This document shows positions 27,201 through 36,054 of a stretch of 64,000 nucleotides of DNA, piece after piece. The position numbers and the translations under genes were made by a program. The DNA is from Leptolinea sp964420995 (GTDB lineage: Bacteria; Chloroflexota; Anaerolineae; Anaerolineales; Anaerolineaceae), in the NCBI GenBank assembly GCA_964420995.1, contig CAYQUX010000003.1:124001-188000 (forward strand), in the 5' to 3' direction. The notes under the pieces were generated by a model. The model was not told where the DNA came from. It made no database searches and saw only the letters and a list, made by a program, of their open reading frames with translations. How positions within the stretch are numbered: the first letter of the stretch is position 1; the number at the start of each line of letters is the position of its first letter.

Positions 27201-30200
27201 ATGGTGGATATCGATCTGGACTTAATTCCATTCGACGACAGGCAGGCTGCCCGGTCTGCTCTTCGCCGTATTCAATCGCATAATCCTGGTTTTGACGGCA
27301 TTCAAGCCAATTTTTTATCCATACTCTCAACAGCGGCCGACCCTGACCGTTCCCTGGTCAACTTCGAACGATTTATTGAAAACTATGGCCCGTCGCTCAT
27401 TCCCCTCCTGGAACAAAATCCGCGGGTGATAGAAATCCTGGTCGTTTTATTCTCCGCAAGCCATTTTTTAACTGAAATTCTGCTGCGCAATCCCCGGTCG
27501 ATCAATGTTCTACTGGACCGCCAGAAGTTGACACTACGGAAAACAATCGAACAAATCCAACAGGAGGCAGACAACTCCGTAAAGGCATTCAAGACCGATA
27601 TTGAAAGAAAAGATGCCTTGCGTCGGTACCAGCAGGATGAGCTGCTTCGTATTGGTGCCAGTGATTTTCTCGACCTCTATGACATGCCATCGGTCGTTTC
27701 ACAACTTTCACGAACAGCCATCGCGCTGATCCGTACATGCCTGAGTCTGGCATCCGCTCAGACAGACACAAATGTGTCAGGTTTCTCGGTGCTGGCCATG
27801 GGCAAACTGGGCGGGCGTGAATTGAATTACAGTTCAGATATTGACCTCGTGTTTATCGTCCGTGATGAACCTTCCCGGTATATCCCGCTGGCCCAAAAAT
27901 TGATCGACTACCTGGCTTCCACCACAACCAACGGGTTCTTATACCGGGTAGACCTGCGTCTTCGACCCTGGGGAAATGACAGTTCGTTAATCCCCACACT
28001 GGATGGGTTCAAACAATACCTGCAAAAGAACGCCCGCCTCTGGGAAAAACAGGCTCTTCTAAAAATGCGCCCGGTAGCCGGCGATCTGGCTCTGGGAGAA
28101 GAATTTCGTTCCGAATCCTACCCCTTTATCATCAACCTCCCACCCGACCAAATTCGGGCGGAAGTATTTGCTATGAAACAACGCACAGAAGAGATCCTGC
28201 GCGAAAAGGGACGTCAATGGGGCGAGGTCAAACTTGGGGTAGGTTCCATTCGGGATATTGAATTTGTCATTCAGTATCTCCAGTTGGTTAACCTACGCCA
28301 GTACCCCCAGATTCGCACACGAGCCACATTAAAAGCCATGTCGTATTTACGCACGGCGGGTTTGCTTTCTTCCAGTGATGCCCGCACCCTGCATGACGGC
28401 TACATTTTCCTGCGAACCATCGAACACTATCTTCAGATGATGGATTACCGGCAGACCTACACTCTTCCTTCCGATCCTACCGCCATCCATATTCTCGCAC
28501 GCCGGCTAGGATTTGAATCCGGTGAGGCGTTTGTCGAACGCTACCAGGAACATTGCAAAGCGGTTCGCGTCATTTTCTTGAAACACATAGGAGATGAAAA
28601 AACTCCCGAGAGCCCTTCGCCCATCGTTCGCCAACATATCTCGCGGATGGATACATCGTATATTGAGGTGTTTTCGCCGGATGAAATTGCCAGGCACGCA
28701 GTTCTGGCCCAGAAAGTCACCATAAAAGAACCGGTGGTTGTGGATGTTATCTCTCTTGATGAGGAAACCTGGCGGGTCACTGTGGTGGCTTATGATTATC
28801 CTGGAGAGTTGTCCGTGATCTGCGGTTTACTTTTCGTTCATGGATTCGATATTTCAGACGGTTACGCATTCACGTACGAACCTATTGACCAACCAGCCAA
28901 TTCTGGCGCTGGCACGGTTCGATCCATACTGCAGGAAGAAAAAGGCACTCCAAACGTTTCTCCTGAACCAGCCGCTGAAAACCGTCAAAAAATTGTGGAT
29001 GTGTTTACGGTCAAGTCAACCCGGCAGTCAATAATTGATCAGACGGTTTGGGAAGCATATATAAATGAGTTGAAATTGATGCTCGCCAGATTTCAAGTCG
29101 GCGAGAGACGTGAAGCCCGCGGAATCCTGGCAAAGCAGGTAGGCGTCGCTTTTCACAAAATTTCTGGAAGTGTATCCCCGCTTCTGCCGATTGAGATAGA
29201 AATCGACAACAGCCTGTCCCGGCGATACACGGTTTTGCGTATTGACGCGCCGGATACCACCGGTTTTTTATATGAATTCACCAACGCCCTGGCGTTCACG
29301 CGAACCTACATCAACCGCATGGTGGTGCGATCGATTGGCAACCGCGCGCAGGATGTCTTCTTTGTCAGCGATGCCAACGGCAACAAGATTGAGGATTTGG
29401 TCAAACAACGCGAATTACGCGCAGCCATCGTACTGATCAAACACTTCACCCACCTGCTCCCCAATTCACCGAATCCAGAAATCGCGTTGCTGCACTTCCG
29501 TGAATTTCTCGGGCATCTCTTCCAACGTCCCAACTGGCCGGATGAGGTAGCCTCAATTGAACAATCGGATGTGTTGAAAGCGCTCGCCCATATTCTGGGT
29601 GTCAGCGATTTTCTGTGGGATGATTTCCTGCGAATGCAATATGCCAATCTTTTCCCGGTGGTCAAAGATGTTGGCGCGCTGGCTCTGGCAAAACCGCAGT
29701 TGGAATTGAATAATGAACTTACCCAGGCAGTGGAAACCCGGCTGGTGGGCGGGATTGGTTATCCAGATTGGCGGGCTGCCCTGAACGCGTACAAAGACCG
29801 TGAATTATTCCGGATAGACATGCGGCATATTCTCGGTTTGACGGCCGAATTTTGGGATTTTGCCAGTGAATTGACAGACCTGGCGGAGGTGGTGATTTCT
29901 ACCACGCTGGAGCTTTGCTCTCAGGAATTGATCAAGCGCTATGGGAACCCCAGGAATAATGACGGTTCTCCGTCCGCAATGAGTGTGGTCGCCCTGGGAA
30001 AATGCGGAGGTCGTGAACTCGGATTTGCTTCGGATATTGAATTGATGTTCATCTACGCGGGCAACGGGTTTACCGACGGAGATGAGAAAATTGAACTCGG
30101 TGATTTTCACGAGAAACTTGTCCGATCTGTCGTTTCAACCATCCATGCCCGTCAGGAAGGTATCTTCCAGATCGATCTACAATTACGTCCGTACGGAAAG

Positions 30201-30824
30201 GCTGGCAGTATGGCCGTATCTCTGGAGGCATTCAGGCGGTATTATGCTCCAGACGGTCCAGCCTGGGCATACGAACGACAGGCACTGGTAAAACTTCGCC
30301 CAGTTGCCGGTGACACGCTGCTTGGAGAAGCAATTTGCAAGTTAAGGGATGATTTTGCCTATGGAGGCGGCACCTTTGATGTTACCGCCATGCGGGCCAT
30401 GCGGGAACGTCAGATACGCCACCTGGTAACCGGCGGCACATTCAACGCGAAGTACAGCCCGGGAGGCCTGGTAGATGTGGAATATCTCATCCAGGGTTTG
30501 CAGATCAACCATGGAGCATCCAATCCCAAATTACGGGTGACTAATATCCGGCAGGCTATGGCTTTGCTGTTTGAGGCTGGAATTTTGTCAGATAGTGACT
30601 ATACGAAACTTCGCAAGGCGCATACCTTCCTGCGTTGGTTAATCGATTCGCTGCGTGTGGTTAGAGGTAACGCGAAGGATGTCACCGTTCCACCCTACGA
30701 CAGTGAGGAATTCGCCTTTCTTGCCCGCCGCCTGCGCTATGAGAACAATATCGACCGCCTGCAGAATGACCTTCTCGACTACCAGACGGATGTTCAGGAA
30801 ATCAACACACGCCTGCTTGGGTAA
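27201..30824 (+). CDS. glnE: Glutamine synthetase adenylyltransferase/deadenylase with two internal ACT-like domains
   Basis: GlnE adds or removes AMP on glutamine synthetase. At 1207 residues it is about 260 longer than E. coli GlnE (946). The N-terminal half (about 60-470) has the nucleotidyltransferase motif GKLGGRELNYSSDIDLVF (about 201-218); the C-terminal half (about 760-1207) repeats it as GKCGGRELGFASDIELMF (about 933-950), with Glu for the second metal Asp. Between them, two stretches look like ACT domains: VVAYDYPGELSVICGLLF (about 528-545) and VLRIDAPDTTGFLYEFTNAL (about 678-697), the latter followed by VFFVSDANG. These resemble the paired glutamine-sensing ACT domains of GlnD. The fold call is by eye. 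No glnB or glnD is seen in this window. Confidence 0.88.
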   Translation: MVDIDLDLIPFDDRQAARSALRRIQSHNPGFDGIQANFLSILSTAADPDRSLVNFERFIENYGPSLIPLLEQNPRVIEILVVLFSASHFLTEILLRNPRSINVLLDRQKLTLRKTIEQIQQEADNSVKAFKTDIERKDALRRYQQDELLRIGASDFLDLYDMPSVVSQLSRTAIALIRTCLSLASAQTDTNVSGFSVLAMGKLGGRELNYSSDIDLVFIVRDEPSRYIPLAQKLIDYLASTTTNGFLYRVDLRLRPWGNDSSLIPTLDGFKQYLQKNARLWEKQALLKMRPVAGDLALGEEFRSESYPFIINLPPDQIRAEVFAMKQRTEEILREKGRQWGEVKLGVGSIRDIEFVIQYLQLVNLRQYPQIRTRATLKAMSYLRTAGLLSSSDARTLHDGYIFLRTIEHYLQMMDYRQTYTLPSDPTAIHILARRLGFESGEAFVERYQEHCKAVRVIFLKHIGDEKTPESPSPIVRQHISRMDTSYIEVFSPDEIARHAVLAQKVTIKEPVVVDVISLDEETWRVTVVAYDYPGELSVICGLLFVHGFDISDGYAFTYEPIDQPANSGAGTVRSILQEEKGTPNVSPEPAAENRQKIVDVFTVKSTRQSIIDQTVWEAYINELKLMLARFQVGERREARGILAKQVGVAFHKISGSVSPLLPIEIEIDNSLSRRYTVLRIDAPDTTGFLYEFTNALAFTRTYINRMVVRSIGNRAQDVFFVSDANGNKIEDLVKQRELRAAIVLIKHFTHLLPNSPNPEIALLHFREFLGHLFQRPNWPDEVASIEQSDVLKALAHILGVSDFLWDDFLRMQYANLFPVVKDVGALALAKPQLELNNELTQAVETRLVGGIGYPDWRAALNAYKDRELFRIDMRHILGLTAEFWDFASELTDLAEVVISTTLELCSQELIKRYGNPRNNDGSPSAMSVVALGKCGGRELGFASDIELMFIYAGNGFTDGDEKIELGDFHEKLVRSVVSTIHARQEGIFQIDLQLRPYGKAGSMAVSLEAFRRYYAPDGPAWAYERQALVKLRPVAGDTLLGEAICKLRDDFAYGGGTFDVTAMRAMRERQIRHLVTGGTFNAKYSPGGLVDVEYLIQGLQINHGASNPKLRVTNIRQAMALLFEAGILSDSDYTKLRKAHTFLRWLIDSLRVVRGNAKDVTVPPYDSEEFAFLARRLRYENNIDRLQNDLLDYQTDVQEINTRLLG

Positions 30825-30825
30825 T

Positions 30826-30868
30826 AAAAAAAAAAGCAGGTGAAGCTTTTTCCTATCCTTCACCTGCT
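30826..30868 (-). terminator. Strong terminator of the formate-THF ligase gene
   Basis: AGCAGGTGAA (30835-30844) pairs with TTCACCTGCT (30859-30868); on the minus strand the stem is followed by ten T. It starts two bases after the glnE stop, and could also stop glnE transcription less well. Confidence 0.92.
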
Positions 30869-30890
30869 CGATCTTACCGGCAATAATCTG

Positions 30891-32795
30891 CTAAAACATT
30901 CCCACGACGCGGCCGGAATCAAAATCGATGTCGATATCAAAAAATGCCGGCCTGGTCGGCAATCCAGGCATGGTAGACATCTTCCCCAGAAGTGGATACA
31001 GGAAGCCAGCGCCAACCGACGCGCGGATGTCTCTCACTGGAATGCGGTAACCTTTTGGCACACCTTTCAGCGCGGGATCGTGGCTCAGGCTCAGGTGGGT
31101 TTTCGCCATGCATATTGGCAGTTTGTCAAACCCGAGGCGCGTATAACTGGCAATTCTCTCTTCCGCTTCGGGTGAGTAATCCACACCATCGGCGCCATAC
31201 ACTTCACGAGCAATGATCTCAATTTTTTCTTTAATGGATTTTTCAACCGAATAGAGGAAATGGAAATCCTTGGGTTTTTTACCGGCCTCTATCACCGCAT
31301 TGGCCAGCTCAACAGCGCCAGCCCCGCCCTGGGCCCAATGGCGGCAGACTACAGCATCTTCCGCGCCGCCTTCTTCGACCGCCGCTTTTCGTACAAGAGC
31401 CAGTTCTGCATCGGTGTCGGTGGCGAATGAGTTAACAGCCACCACAACGGGCACGCCAAACTTGCGGGCGGTCTTGATGTGATGCACCATATTCGGAATA
31501 CCGGCTTTTAGTAATTCCAGATTTTCGTCCGTATACGCCGGATTAAGGGGTTTGCCGGCTACAACTTTTGGACCGCCGCCATGCATTTTCAACGCGCGGA
31601 TCGTAGCCACCAGTACAACCACATTAGGAATTAAACCCGAAGTGCGGCATTTGATATCAAAGAATTTTTCCATACCCATATCAGCGCCAAAGCCAGATTC
31701 AGTGATCACATAATCCGCCAGTTTCAACGCGATACGGTCAGCCACAATAGAACTGTTGCCATGCGCGATATTGGCAAATGGGCCGGCGTGGACAAAAACG
31801 GGTGTACCTTCCAACGTCTGCATCAAATTTGGTTTAATGGCATCTTTCATCAAAACCGTCAACGCGCCGGCCACACCCAGGTCATTCGCGTTGATGGCTT
31901 CACCGTCTTTATTCGTGCCGATTACAATCTCTCCCAACCGCTTGCGCATATCGCGAAGATCTGTCGTCAGCGCCAGAATAGCCATGATCTCACTGGCAAC
32001 AGTGATGTCAAAACCCGTGGATCGTTCGTGTCCCTTTTCTTCATCCCCGGTTCCCACTGTGATTCCCCGCAGGAAACGATCGCTCGTATCCAGCACCCGG
32101 CGCCATGTAATGGAAGCCGGATCAATATCCAACCGGCATAATTTTCGTCGTTCATCACCGGTCAGGTCATCCGGATTGGTCTTATGGATCCCTAATTTCT
32201 TTAGACGATCCAGCATACCCCGTCCAAATCTTCGCTGGCCATGCTTATCCGGTGGGCAAAGACGGTTGAATAATTCCTCATCGGTGGCACCCGATTCATG
32301 CAGCATACGAACATCAATGGCCGCCGCCATTAAGTTATTGGCAGCCGTGATGGCATGAATATCCCCGGTCAAATGAAGGTTGAAATCTTCCATGGGAATC
32401 ACCTGGCTGTAACCTCCGCCAGCCGCGCCGCCCTTAATCCCGAAGGTCGGTCCCTGGCTTGGCTGCCGGATACAGGTCATTACTTTTTTCCCCAGGTGCG
32501 CCCCCAGTGCCTGGCTTAACCCCACAGTAGTGGTTGTTTTCCCTTCACCGAGCGGCGTGGGAGTAATGGCGGTAACATCCACATAGATACCGTCAGGTCT
32601 GTCTTTCAACCGATCCAGAACTTCGAGTTTTACCTTGGCTTTAACCGGGCCATAGAATTCGATCTCTTCTGCCAGCAAACCCATTTCTTCTGCCACCAGT
32701 GAAATGGGCTTCAAATCGGAATCCTGGGCAATTTCCAGGTCGGAAGGAACCGGGGTTTTCAATTTCAAAGGGATGGGGCGAAATTCTTTGGTCAT
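30891..32795 (-). CDS. fhs: Formate-tetrahydrofolate ligase
   Basis: Joins formate to tetrahydrofolate with ATP to give 10-formyl-THF, feeding one-carbon metabolism or the methyl branch of the Wood-Ljungdahl pathway. The P-loop TPLGEGKTTTT is near residue 80, followed by RQPSQGPTFGIKGGAAGGGY and NLHLTGDIHAI, all highly conserved. At 634 residues it is longer than the usual bacterial form (about 557) and nearer to the synthetase part of eukaryotic C1-THF synthase. AAAGGAG precedes the ATG. It is a single-gene unit with its own terminator. Confidence 0.95.
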   Translation of the reverse strand: MTKEFRPIPLKLKTPVPSDLEIAQDSDLKPISLVAEEMGLLAEEIEFYGPVKAKVKLEVLDRLKDRPDGIYVDVTAITPTPLGEGKTTTTVGLSQALGAHLGKKVMTCIRQPSQGPTFGIKGGAAGGGYSQVIPMEDFNLHLTGDIHAITAANNLMAAAIDVRMLHESGATDEELFNRLCPPDKHGQRRFGRGMLDRLKKLGIHKTNPDDLTGDERRKLCRLDIDPASITWRRVLDTSDRFLRGITVGTGDEEKGHERSTGFDITVASEIMAILALTTDLRDMRKRLGEIVIGTNKDGEAINANDLGVAGALTVLMKDAIKPNLMQTLEGTPVFVHAGPFANIAHGNSSIVADRIALKLADYVITESGFGADMGMEKFFDIKCRTSGLIPNVVVLVATIRALKMHGGGPKVVAGKPLNPAYTDENLELLKAGIPNMVHHIKTARKFGVPVVVAVNSFATDTDAELALVRKAAVEEGGAEDAVVCRHWAQGGAGAVELANAVIEAGKKPKDFHFLYSVEKSIKEKIEIIAREVYGADGVDYSPEAEERIASYTRLGFDKLPICMAKTHLSLSHDPALKGVPKGYRIPVRDIRASVGAGFLYPLLGKMSTMPGLPTRPAFFDIDIDFDSGRVVGMF

Positions 32796-33122
32796 TAATT
32801 TCTCCTTTGTAAAGTAAAGCAGGACTGTTCGGTTAGTCTAATTTTACCTTCTTGATCTGGGAAAAGGAAATTACTGTGCAGATTATGAAAACAGGGATCA
32901 AAAAACACAATAAGTTAATCTTTCTTCGTCAACCACCCGCCTAATGGATAAAATCTCACATCCTGATCCCACCTGCTATTTAGTCGACTTGATGAAATGA
33001 TAATGGATTTTTAAGTCATCTAAACAAAATCTGAATATAAGAGGGCTACTATCATCAGGAAACAACTGGAGACTGGAAAAAATCTTGTTTTATTCCTGAA
33101 AGACCTTCAGGGAGGGTAATAA
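32796..33122. other. 327-base divergent intergenic region
   Basis: AT-rich, between fhs and the first adaptor gene. No coding region, tRNA or convincing promoter is seen. A small stem (CCTGAA 33096-33101 with TTCAGG 33107-33112) partly overlaps the GGGAGGG ribosome site of the adaptor gene and could modulate its translation. Confidence 0.35.
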
Positions 33123-34541
33123 ATGAATTTTTTAAAGAAAAATAACCAAAAGAAGAAAATCTGGATACCCGTTCTACTCGGGGTGGCTGTTATTGGTGGA
33201 GTCTTATTCTGGCTGTTGAACAGTGGAATGATCGCGACAGGTTCAGAGCCAGTCGCGGATATGACATCCAATTATCAAACCTCGCTGGTTCGTAAAGGTG
33301 ACCTGACCATCACTGCCACTGGAACCGGATCACTGGTCGCCGGTAATTCGGTGGATTTGAGCTTTTCGACCGAGGGGATAGTGCAGGAGCTCAATGTGAA
33401 AGCTGGTGACAAAGTCACCAAAGGCATGGAATTGGCCAAAATGAACAACGCCAAAAGCCTTGAAGCGCAGGTCATATCCAATGAACTCGCTTTGCTTGAA
33501 GCAAAGAAAAACCTGAACGAACTTCATACTGCGAAAAATATCAACATTGCTCAGGCATATCAAGACATGTTGACAGCCCAGGAAACGTATAACACCGCCC
33601 TGCGGAAAGTCCAGCGAAAAGACTATGCCCGTTGCAGCGAAGAACAAAACAAACAATATTACGCGGCATTGAGCCGTGCAGAAACCCGTCTTAACGAAAT
33701 TGGGTTGCGCTACCATGGGTCACAGGATTGGATTGATGCGAAAGGCTCCTATGACACAGCAAAAGCGAATTACGATTATTGCATCAAATTCACCGAGCAG
33801 GAAAAGATCGATTTCCAGGCGTCACTAGATGTCGCGGATGTTTCTTTGAAACAGGCCAAAGCAAATTATGAAATGCTGAAGGAATCGGCGGGGATCGACC
33901 CTGACGAGCTGAAACTTGCAGAAGCCAGGGTGGAAGAAGCCCAGATCAAACTGGAACAATCACAGGAAAATCTGGAGGGATCGACCCTGAAAGCCACAAT
34001 TGATGGGAATGTTACCTACTTGAAGGCTAACGTGGGCGCGTATGTGGATACAACCACCTACATAACCATCTCGGATATGACCACCTCTGATGTCAGTGTA
34101 ACCATTGATGAAACCGACCTTGACAAACTGCATATTGGGGCAAAAGCGGAAGTGGTGTTTGACGCGCTTCCCGAAGAAACTTATACCGGAGAGGTCATTC
34201 AGGTAAATCCTGAATTATCCACGTCAGGTCAGTATCGGGTGGCCACCGCCGTGGTAAGCCTGGATGACATTGGTGGCAGCAAGCTGGAAAATATGCCGTT
34301 GGGCGTAAACGCGAGTGTAACCATCATCTCTGATGAAGTTACCGATGCCCTCCTGGTTCCGGCAAACGCTCTCCGCAGTATTGGGGATAAAGAATACGGT
34401 GTCTTTGTCGTTGAAAAAGATGGGAGCCTGATATTCAAAACGGTGGAAGTCGGTATAAAAGACAGTTCATCAGCTCAGATCACCTCAGGATTGGAACTGA
34501 ACGACATCGTAAGCACAGGCCTGGCGTCTGGCTCCAAATAA
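33123..34541 (+). CDS. HlyD/MacA-type membrane fusion (adaptor) protein 1
   Basis: A 472-residue adaptor for an ABC exporter. One N-terminal membrane segment (about 14-32), a lipoyl-type half (LSFSTEGIVQELNVKAGDKVTKG), a long helical hairpin (about 115-290), the second lipoyl half (TIDGNVTYLKANVGAYV), then beta-barrel and C-terminal domains ending in SGLELNDIVSTG. The hairpin contains two cysteines (YARC near 165 and YDYC near 217), a pattern shared with the next two genes. First of three adaptors upstream of one ATPase/permease pair; its stop overlaps the next start (TAATG). Confidence 0.88.
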   Translation: MNFLKKNNQKKKIWIPVLLGVAVIGGVLFWLLNSGMIATGSEPVADMTSNYQTSLVRKGDLTITATGTGSLVAGNSVDLSFSTEGIVQELNVKAGDKVTKGMELAKMNNAKSLEAQVISNELALLEAKKNLNELHTAKNINIAQAYQDMLTAQETYNTALRKVQRKDYARCSEEQNKQYYAALSRAETRLNEIGLRYHGSQDWIDAKGSYDTAKANYDYCIKFTEQEKIDFQASLDVADVSLKQAKANYEMLKESAGIDPDELKLAEARVEEAQIKLEQSQENLEGSTLKATIDGNVTYLKANVGAYVDTTTYITISDMTTSDVSVTIDETDLDKLHIGAKAEVVFDALPEETYTGEVIQVNPELSTSGQYRVATAVVSLDDIGGSKLENMPLGVNASVTIISDEVTDALLVPANALRSIGDKEYGVFVVEKDGSLIFKTVEVGIKDSSSAQITSGLELNDIVSTGLASGSK

Positions 34542-36007
34542 TGACAGACCAGACTACTAAGGATCAAAACATGACTGCGTTTCAGAAATTGAAAACCAAA
34601 CGCTTGATTATTGGTGGAATAATCCTGGTCTTGATTGTGCTTGGACTGGCGGCTTTCATGCGGTACGGTATGGTTGCGAGTGTTCAAGCGCAGGCCACCC
34701 CGACCACCAAATCAGCCGAAGTGACCATCGGTGACCTGACAACGGAAATATCCGGCACCGGTAGTATCGTCGCGCTCAATCCGGTTGACCTTTCCTTCTC
34801 AACAACGGGGAAAGTCGCCGAACTGAACGTAAATCCCGGGAAATCGGTCGAAGAAGGTGACGTTCTGGCAAAACTTGATCGGATATCCACCCTGCAAATG
34901 AATGTGGAAAATGCAAAGCTGACCCTCGCGCAGGCCCAAAAAGCGCTGGACGATCTGGAAACCAATAAAGAGATCACCCTGGCGAACGCGTTAACCGCCC
35001 AATCAGAAGCGGCAGCCGCGTTGGAATCAGCAAAGAAAGGTCAGGTAAATAAATATTCCGGCCGCTGTGAAAAAAATGTCACCGAAAGCTATTACATTGA
35101 ATACATGTTCAATCGTTCCAATTATTTATTCTGGTACAACGCGTTGATTAAACAAAACACCGGATATGGTGATATGTATATTCAGCAAAACATGGCACCC
35201 TGGAAAAAGGCCATGGATCAGAATTACTCGAATTGGAAATACTGTGAGGGCTATTCGGAGTTGGAGATCAATCAATCCAATGCCGCAGTGGAAAAAGCCC
35301 AGGCGGAATATGATAAAGCCAGCGAGTATTACGAAACGGTAAAAAATAACAACGGAATCGACCCGGATGAGCTCGCGCTGGCTGAGATCACAAAGAAGAA
35401 TGCTGAACTTCAATTGGAAGAAGCCCAGAGAATCCTAGAGGGCGCTACACTAACATCTCCAATCGATGGAACAGTTATTTCGGTGGCTTCTCCGGTTGGC
35501 GAGATTTTGGATACGGATACTTATAAATCTCCATATATTGAAATAGCCGATCTCACCAATCCGGTCGTGAAAGCCAATTTTGATGAATCAGATCTGGCCA
35601 GTATCAGCTCAACTTGTGCTGTGAAAGCAACGTTTACCGCCATACCCAACAAAACATTTAGTGGAACCATCACACAGATCGACCCATCCCTCACTTCCAC
35701 AAATAGTGTCTCATCTGTGGGTGTGTATATCAGCATCGATACCGGCTCATCATCCGAATTGTCGAACCTGCCGGTCGGGATGAATTCAACCATCGATCTG
35801 ATCTGCACAACCGCGAGCAACGCTTTGCTGGTTCCTGTTCAGGCATTGAAAAATGAACAGGCTGGCAAGGCGCAGGTCTATGTGGTGAATAGCGATGGCA
35901 CTTACACCGAACACGAAGTGGAAATAGGCGAGAAAACTTTGTCAATGGCCGAAGTGAAAGGCGATATCAAAGCCGGTGATAGAGTTGTCACCAGTACGAT
36001 CAAATAG
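34541..36007 (+). CDS. HlyD/MacA-type adaptor protein 2
   Basis: A 488-residue paralogue of its neighbours. Membrane segment at about 24-42, lipoyl half (LSFSTTGKVAELNVNPGKSVEEG), helical hairpin with cysteines in SGRC and WKYC about 65 residues apart, second lipoyl half (SPIDGTVISVASPVGEI), and barrel domain. The ATG at 34541 overlaps the stop before it; a second ATG ten codons on (34571) is possible. It probably forms part of a mixed adaptor ring with copies 1 and 3 (inference). Confidence 0.87.
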   Translation: MTDQTTKDQNMTAFQKLKTKRLIIGGIILVLIVLGLAAFMRYGMVASVQAQATPTTKSAEVTIGDLTTEISGTGSIVALNPVDLSFSTTGKVAELNVNPGKSVEEGDVLAKLDRISTLQMNVENAKLTLAQAQKALDDLETNKEITLANALTAQSEAAAALESAKKGQVNKYSGRCEKNVTESYYIEYMFNRSNYLFWYNALIKQNTGYGDMYIQQNMAPWKKAMDQNYSNWKYCEGYSELEINQSNAAVEKAQAEYDKASEYYETVKNNNGIDPDELALAEITKKNAELQLEEAQRILEGATLTSPIDGTVISVASPVGEILDTDTYKSPYIEIADLTNPVVKANFDESDLASISSTCAVKATFTAIPNKTFSGTITQIDPSLTSTNSVSSVGVYISIDTGSSSELSNLPVGMNSTIDLICTTASNALLVPVQALKNEQAGKAQVYVVNSDGTYTEHEVEIGEKTLSMAEVKGDIKAGDRVVTSTIK

Positions 36008-36054
36008 GAATTCCATTAAAAAATACTCCAGGAATGGAGAGGAGCAAATAATCA

